From: CAZZHG01 sp964653655
GTDB lineage: Bacteria > Bdellovibrionota > FAC87 > UBA2466
Reading direction: 5' to 3'
Assembly: GCA_964653655.1 (NCBI GenBank)
Contig: CAZZHG010000020.1
Span: 1-61,697 of the forward strand
Length of the DNA: 61,697 nucleotides
Under the pieces are notes generated by a model that was not told the DNA's origin, did no database searches, and saw only the letters and a program-made list of their open reading frames with translations. Made by a program: the position numbers and the translations under genes. The number at the start of each line of letters is the position of its first letter. The first letter of the stretch is position 1. Positions 58,665 to 61,697 of this stretch are shown here, piece by piece.

Positions 58665-59399
58665 ATGTCAGGTGTCGTTATCTCTCTGGACGGACTTTTG
58701 CCTCAAACGCCGGCGCAGTCCATGGCCGACCACCTCCGTCCCGCCCTCGAAAAATTCGTCGGCGCCCTTTACCAGGATATCCTCGGACGAGCCCCGACCA
58801 GGACCGAGACCCAGGATTGGGTCGAACAGATCATCGCCGGTACCAGCAGGAATACCGTCGCCCTCTGCGTGCTGAACTCCGAAGAGCGCCGCCGCCGAAT
58901 TGTGCGCCTCTATTACCAACGTTTTCTCGATCGCACCCCGACGGGTGAAGGGCTCGGGTTCTGGACCGAGTTTCTCGCCTCCGGAAAAAGCCACGAAGAT
59001 CTCATCGCGGCGATGCTGAGCTCCGAGGAGCACAGGTCGAACCTCGGAAACGACAACGAAGCTTTCGTGAAGTCCCTCTTCCAGCGCCTCTACAACCGCA
59101 AACCGATCGCCGCCGAGATTTCTTCCTGGATGGGGCTGCTGAGCTCGGGCGCGGCGACCCACCATTGCGTGGCGAACAGTTTCGTTACGAGCCGGGAGTT
59201 CCGGGAAGCCACCGTTCGCCGCTGGCACCTCGAAATCCTGCGCCACGAGCCGGACGCGGAAGGAACCGCGTACTGGATCGATCAGATGTCTCAGGGAACT
59301 TCCTTTGAAAAGATTCTCGCGGGGCTATTGTCGAACAACGAGTACTTCAGCCAAGCCTTGCTGGTGGACGGCACTCTGATTCGGCCCGTCTCCTCCTGA
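58665..59399 (+). CDS. DUF4214 tandem-repeat protein
   Basis: 244 residues from the ATG at 58665 (GGAG five nt upstream). Four copies of a 45-50-residue helical repeat (about 30-75, 77-122, 124-168, 173-220), each with the pattern YQxxLxRxPxxxExxxWxxxL and a downstream SxExR/Y (e.g. LYYQRFLDRTPTGEGLGFW). DUF4214 repeats are common in large secreted or surface proteins, but here there is no signal peptide and the protein consists almost only of the repeats. Its 3' end overlaps the convergent queG gene by 53 nt. Confidence 0.82.
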   Translation: MSGVVISLDGLLPQTPAQSMADHLRPALEKFVGALYQDILGRAPTRTETQDWVEQIIAGTSRNTVALCVLNSEERRRRIVRLYYQRFLDRTPTGEGLGFWTEFLASGKSHEDLIAAMLSSEEHRSNLGNDNEAFVKSLFQRLYNRKPIAAEISSWMGLLSSGAATHHCVANSFVTSREFREATVRRWHLEILRHEPDAEGTAYWIDQMSQGTSFEKILAGLLSNNEYFSQALLVDGTLIRPVSS

Positions 59400-60402
59400 C
59401 CTGGGCGACGGTCGCTTTGAGCGTCTCGTCTCCTTCATCGTCGAAAAGCTCCATCACGGTCGGAAGCAGCGGGTCTTCGGACGCCGAAAGCGCTATGAGA
59501 GCATTTCGTTTCAGGCCTTCTTTCCTCGCGCGCGTCATCGACGTTCCCCCGAACCAAATCTCGTACTCCACTTGAGACATGAGGGCGACTTTGTCGAGGG
59601 AAGGCATTTCCCTCACCTTCAGCTCCTTGGGCAACCGCCAGCCCTTCACCTTACGGTTGTAAGGACAGGCCAGCTGGCAGAGATCGCACCCGTACCAGTA
59701 CTTTCGGAAATGCGGCCAGTAACTCTCGGGCACCGTTCCCCGGTGCTCGATGGTCCAATAGGCGAGGCACTTTTTCGTGTCGATGGAATAGTCTTCGGAT
59801 AGCGCTCCGGTCGGGCAGTGAACCTGGCACAGGTCGCACGTTCCGCATCCGCCCGAGCTGTCCCGCACGCGCGAATCCTTGGGCTCGCTCACGTTCCAGC
59901 GGATATCCGCGGTGGTGAAGATCTCTCCGAGCAGCAGGAAACTTCCCTCTTTCGGATCGATGTAGCAGGTGTTCTTTCCGATGAAGCCGCCGGCCTTGGC
60001 GGCAAGCGCCCGTTCCAAAACGGGAGCGGAATCGGCGACCACCCGGAATTTCGCGTCCGGAATTTCCTTCTTCAATGCACGGGCGATCTCCCCGCCCTTA
60101 TCCCAAAGCACCCGGTGATAGTCGCGAAAGCGCGCGTACTGAGCCACCTTCGGGCCGGCCGCGCTTTCCAGGTCGTCGCCCTGATCGTAAGGAAGCCCGA
60201 GCAGGATCGCCGCGCGGGCGTCCTGGAGCATGAGGCCCGGATCCCGGCGAAGCTCTTTGTAACGCTCGAGAAATTCCAGACCGCCGTGCTTGCCCTCGTT
60301 AATCCAGGCCTCAAACCGCTCGTAGTCGGCGGAAACGTCGAGGGGGACCACGCCGAGAAGCTTCAACCCCTTCGATTCGACAATTTGGGCCAGGCGTTCC
60401 AC
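59347..60402 (-). CDS. queG: Epoxyqueuosine reductase
   Basis: 351 residues from a GTG with AGGAGG upstream. The cobalamin-dependent enzyme makes queuosine from epoxyqueuosine in tRNA anticodons. N-terminal DUF1730-type domain (catalytic Asp region VADSAPVLERALAAKAG), then two [4Fe-4S] motifs CGTCDLCQVHCP and CDLCQLACPYN, then a HEAT-like C-terminus (RNALIALSAS). Length is typical. The last 53 nt overlap the convergent DUF4214 gene. Confidence 0.95.
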   Translation of the reverse strand: MERLAQIVESKGLKLLGVVPLDVSADYERFEAWINEGKHGGLEFLERYKELRRDPGLMLQDARAAILLGLPYDQGDDLESAAGPKVAQYARFRDYHRVLWDKGGEIARALKKEIPDAKFRVVADSAPVLERALAAKAGGFIGKNTCYIDPKEGSFLLLGEIFTTADIRWNVSEPKDSRVRDSSGGCGTCDLCQVHCPTGALSEDYSIDTKKCLAYWTIEHRGTVPESYWPHFRKYWYGCDLCQLACPYNRKVKGWRLPKELKVREMPSLDKVALMSQVEYEIWFGGTSMTRARKEGLKRNALIALSASEDPLLPTVMELFDDEGDETLKATVAQVRRRRAESECRPPARLG

Positions 60403-60446
60403 GGCCTCCTCTTACCACAACCCGGAGCCTTTGATAGGCTAGAGCC

Positions 60447-61250
60447 ATGCTCAAAATCGGGCTATCGGCCTGCTTCAACCACTCCGATCCGCAACGCGCC
60501 CTCTTCAAGGGGAAAACCCTCCTTTATATGGAGGAATCCATGGCCCAATGGATTCAGGAGTCCGGGGCCCTGCCCGTTCTCATCCCCCGCGTCGGGGAAG
60601 GCGCGCCGATGGAGGTGCGAAAGATCGTGAACGAGCTGGACGGCCTGGTGCTTCAAGGGGGCGACGACGTTTCGCCCAAGTATTACGGCGAAGAGCCCAT
60701 GCAGCCGAAGTGGGCGGGGGACCCCATCCGCGACAAGTACGAGATGCTTCTCATCCACGAGTTCCTGCGCCAGAAAAAGCCGATCCTCGGAATCTGCCGG
60801 GGCGCGCAGATCTTGAACGTCGCCCTCGGGGGCTCCCTCTATCAGGACATCCAAACCCAGATTCACGGCGCGAAGGTCCACCGGGACTGGAACATTTACG
60901 ACGACAACATCCATCCGGTGGACATCAAGCCCGGAACGCACCTCGCGAAGTGGCTCAAGACGGAAGGCGTGGTCATCACCACGACCGTCCACCATCAGGC
61001 CATCAAGGATCTCGCCAAGGGACTGGTCGTCGAGGCGACCAGCCCCGAAGACGGCGTCATCGAGGCGGTCCGTTACGAGAAGGCGGATTTCTGCTACGGA
61101 GTTCAGTGGCATCCGGAGTTCCGGCGGGGACGGGAATCCATCGTCGACGCCAGGCCCGTGCTGAACGCCTTTCTGAAAGCCGCGAAGACGCGCGCCGGAG
61201 GAAAGACCCCCGCGAAAAAAAGAAGAAAAACTCCGAAGAAAAAGCGCTAG
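60447..61250 (+). CDS. Class I glutamine amidotransferase-like hydrolase (PuuD/peptidase C26)
   Basis: 267 residues. Nucleophile C117 in GICRGAQ, catalytic H222 and E224 in QWHPE, plus LVLQGGDDVSPKYYG: peptidase C26 (gamma-glutamyl-GABA hydrolase type). It cleaves gamma-glutamyl bonds; the exact substrate is unknown. The last 20 residues are almost all Lys, Arg, Thr and Pro (a basic tail unusual for the family). TAGGCT lies 6 nt before the ATG and there is no ribosome site. Divergent from queG. Confidence 0.88.
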   Translation: MLKIGLSACFNHSDPQRALFKGKTLLYMEESMAQWIQESGALPVLIPRVGEGAPMEVRKIVNELDGLVLQGGDDVSPKYYGEEPMQPKWAGDPIRDKYEMLLIHEFLRQKKPILGICRGAQILNVALGGSLYQDIQTQIHGAKVHRDWNIYDDNIHPVDIKPGTHLAKWLKTEGVVITTTVHHQAIKDLAKGLVVEATSPEDGVIEAVRYEKADFCYGVQWHPEFRRGRESIVDARPVLNAFLKAAKTRAGGKTPAKKRRKTPKKKR

Positions 61251-61697
61251 CCGAGAAGCTTCCGGATGAACTTCAGCCGATTGCCGTAGGGCGGATACCG
61301 TAGGGACGGATCCACGGCGAAGGAGTGTTTGAGGACACCCTTCTGATGAGAGAAAGTCTCGAAGCTGAATTTGCCGTGGTAGGCGCCGAGCCCGCTCGGT
61401 CCGATGCCGCCGAAAGGAAGCTTCGGGTTACTCAGGTGGATGAGCGTGTCGTTGATGCAGCCGCCGCCGAAGGACGTGCGCTCCATCACCTTCCTCTCGC
61501 GTTCCGCGCTCTTGGTGAAAAAATAAAGCGCCAGCGGGCGCGGGCGGGCGTTCACGACCTCAATCGCCTCGTCGAGCTTGCGGTAAGTCAGCACGGGAGA
61601 CAAGGTGGTGCCGTCGCCTCGCATGAACACGTCTTGTGTGGCGATCAGGCCGACCGACCAGCGGTTGGGCAGGCGGTAGTCCAGCCCGGCTTTGGCA
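61247..61697 (-). CDS. Aldehyde dehydrogenase, C-terminal part (5' end off window)
   Basis: About 150 codons reading in from the right edge. The C-terminal region from LDEAIEVVNARPRPLALYFF through GGGCINDTLIHLSNPKLPFGGIGPSGLGAYHGKFSF to the end is a clear aldehyde dehydrogenase (coniferyl-aldehyde/YwdH-like branch). The nucleophilic cysteine and NAD site lie beyond the window. Oddly, the residues before SPVLTYRKLDEAI read ATQDVFMRGDGTTL rather than the usual EEIFGPVLP motif, so the edge part may be diverged or mis-joined. Overlaps the stop of the upstream convergent gene by 4 nt. Confidence 0.85.
   Translation of the reverse strand, partial: AKAGLDYRLPNRWSVGLIATQDVFMRGDGTTLSPVLTYRKLDEAIEVVNARPRPLALYFFTKSAERERKVMERTSFGGGCINDTLIHLSNPKLPFGGIGPSGLGAYHGKFSFETFSHQKGVLKHSFAVDPSLRYPPYGNRLKFIRKLLG

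Noticed and set aside
1..61697. tRNA, rRNA, CRISPR, insertion sequence or prophage
   Set aside because: I looked for T-loop and anticodon-arm patterns, repeat-spacer arrays, transposase motifs and att-like repeats and saw none that could be supported.

Overview
The window looks like a chromosomal segment of a GC-rich, Gram-negative bacterium. Outer-membrane barrel proteins, polysaccharide export genes, many Sec signal peptides and pilin-like genes all point to a diderm. An HNH protein with a long helical N-terminal half, a TIGR02999-type ECF sigma factor paired with a membrane Ser/Thr kinase, and the abundance of secreted proteins of unknown function would fit Bdellovibrionota or a neighbouring deep proteobacterial lineage. 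That placement is an inference; there is no rRNA or other marker gene to settle it. I see no tRNA, rRNA, CRISPR array, prophage or insertion sequence. The segment is densely packed, with many stop/start overlaps (ATGA, TTGA, GTGA).

Layout. 1-3946 (minus): peptide ABC importer oppA-B-C-D, with oppD cut by the window edge. 4094-12000: an OprP/OprO-like porin, a small secreted protein, a Cu(I) P-type ATPase, an ankyrin membrane protein, a HAD protein and a secreted protein with a helix-hairpin-helix-like patch. 12071-13766: an ABC-2 exporter pair. 13782-27134 (minus): a long same-strand run with a phosphoesterase, a divergent UDP-sugar pyrophosphorylase, a purine permease, adenine and guanine deaminases, the glutathione-dependent formaldehyde pair (fghA, adhC), a secreted nucleoside-hydrolase-like protein, a secreted esterase, DUF983, a cation/proton antiporter and a HAD phosphatase. 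The nucleoside hydrolase, permease and two deaminases together would form a purine-scavenging route.

27227-33429: secreted subtilase, fatty-acid desaturase with a charged helical tail, bcp-pyrF-pyrE in tight coupling, a GT-C-like membrane protein and DUF423. 33695-36924: the most unusual locus, four coupled genes with two minor-pilin-like proteins, a third pilin-like protein that carries seven RCC1-type repeats (a predicted complete beta-propeller), and a small anchored protein. 36930-40264: GDP-fucose synthase and a Wzt/Wzm polysaccharide exporter whose two genes converge. 40333-47110: LysR regulator, HNH protein, YdjM-like membrane protein, ECF sigma/kinase pair and a secreted transglutaminase-like protein.

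47155-55319: a GH15 glucoamylase-like protein, then an exopolysaccharide block with a polymerase/ligase-like membrane protein, a chain-length regulator whose C-terminal kinase-like domain has lost its Walker A loop, and three secreted or outer-membrane proteins of unknown function. 55323-61697: ABC-2 exporter, MFS transporter, short NfeD-like protein, a protein made of four DUF4214-like repeats, queG, a class I glutamine amidotransferase-like hydrolase, and the 3' end of an aldehyde dehydrogenase cut by the window edge.

Translation signals are mixed. Many genes have a clear Shine-Dalgarno sequence, but several lack one and instead carry a TANNNT hexamer 5-7 nt before the ATG, which suggests leaderless transcripts.
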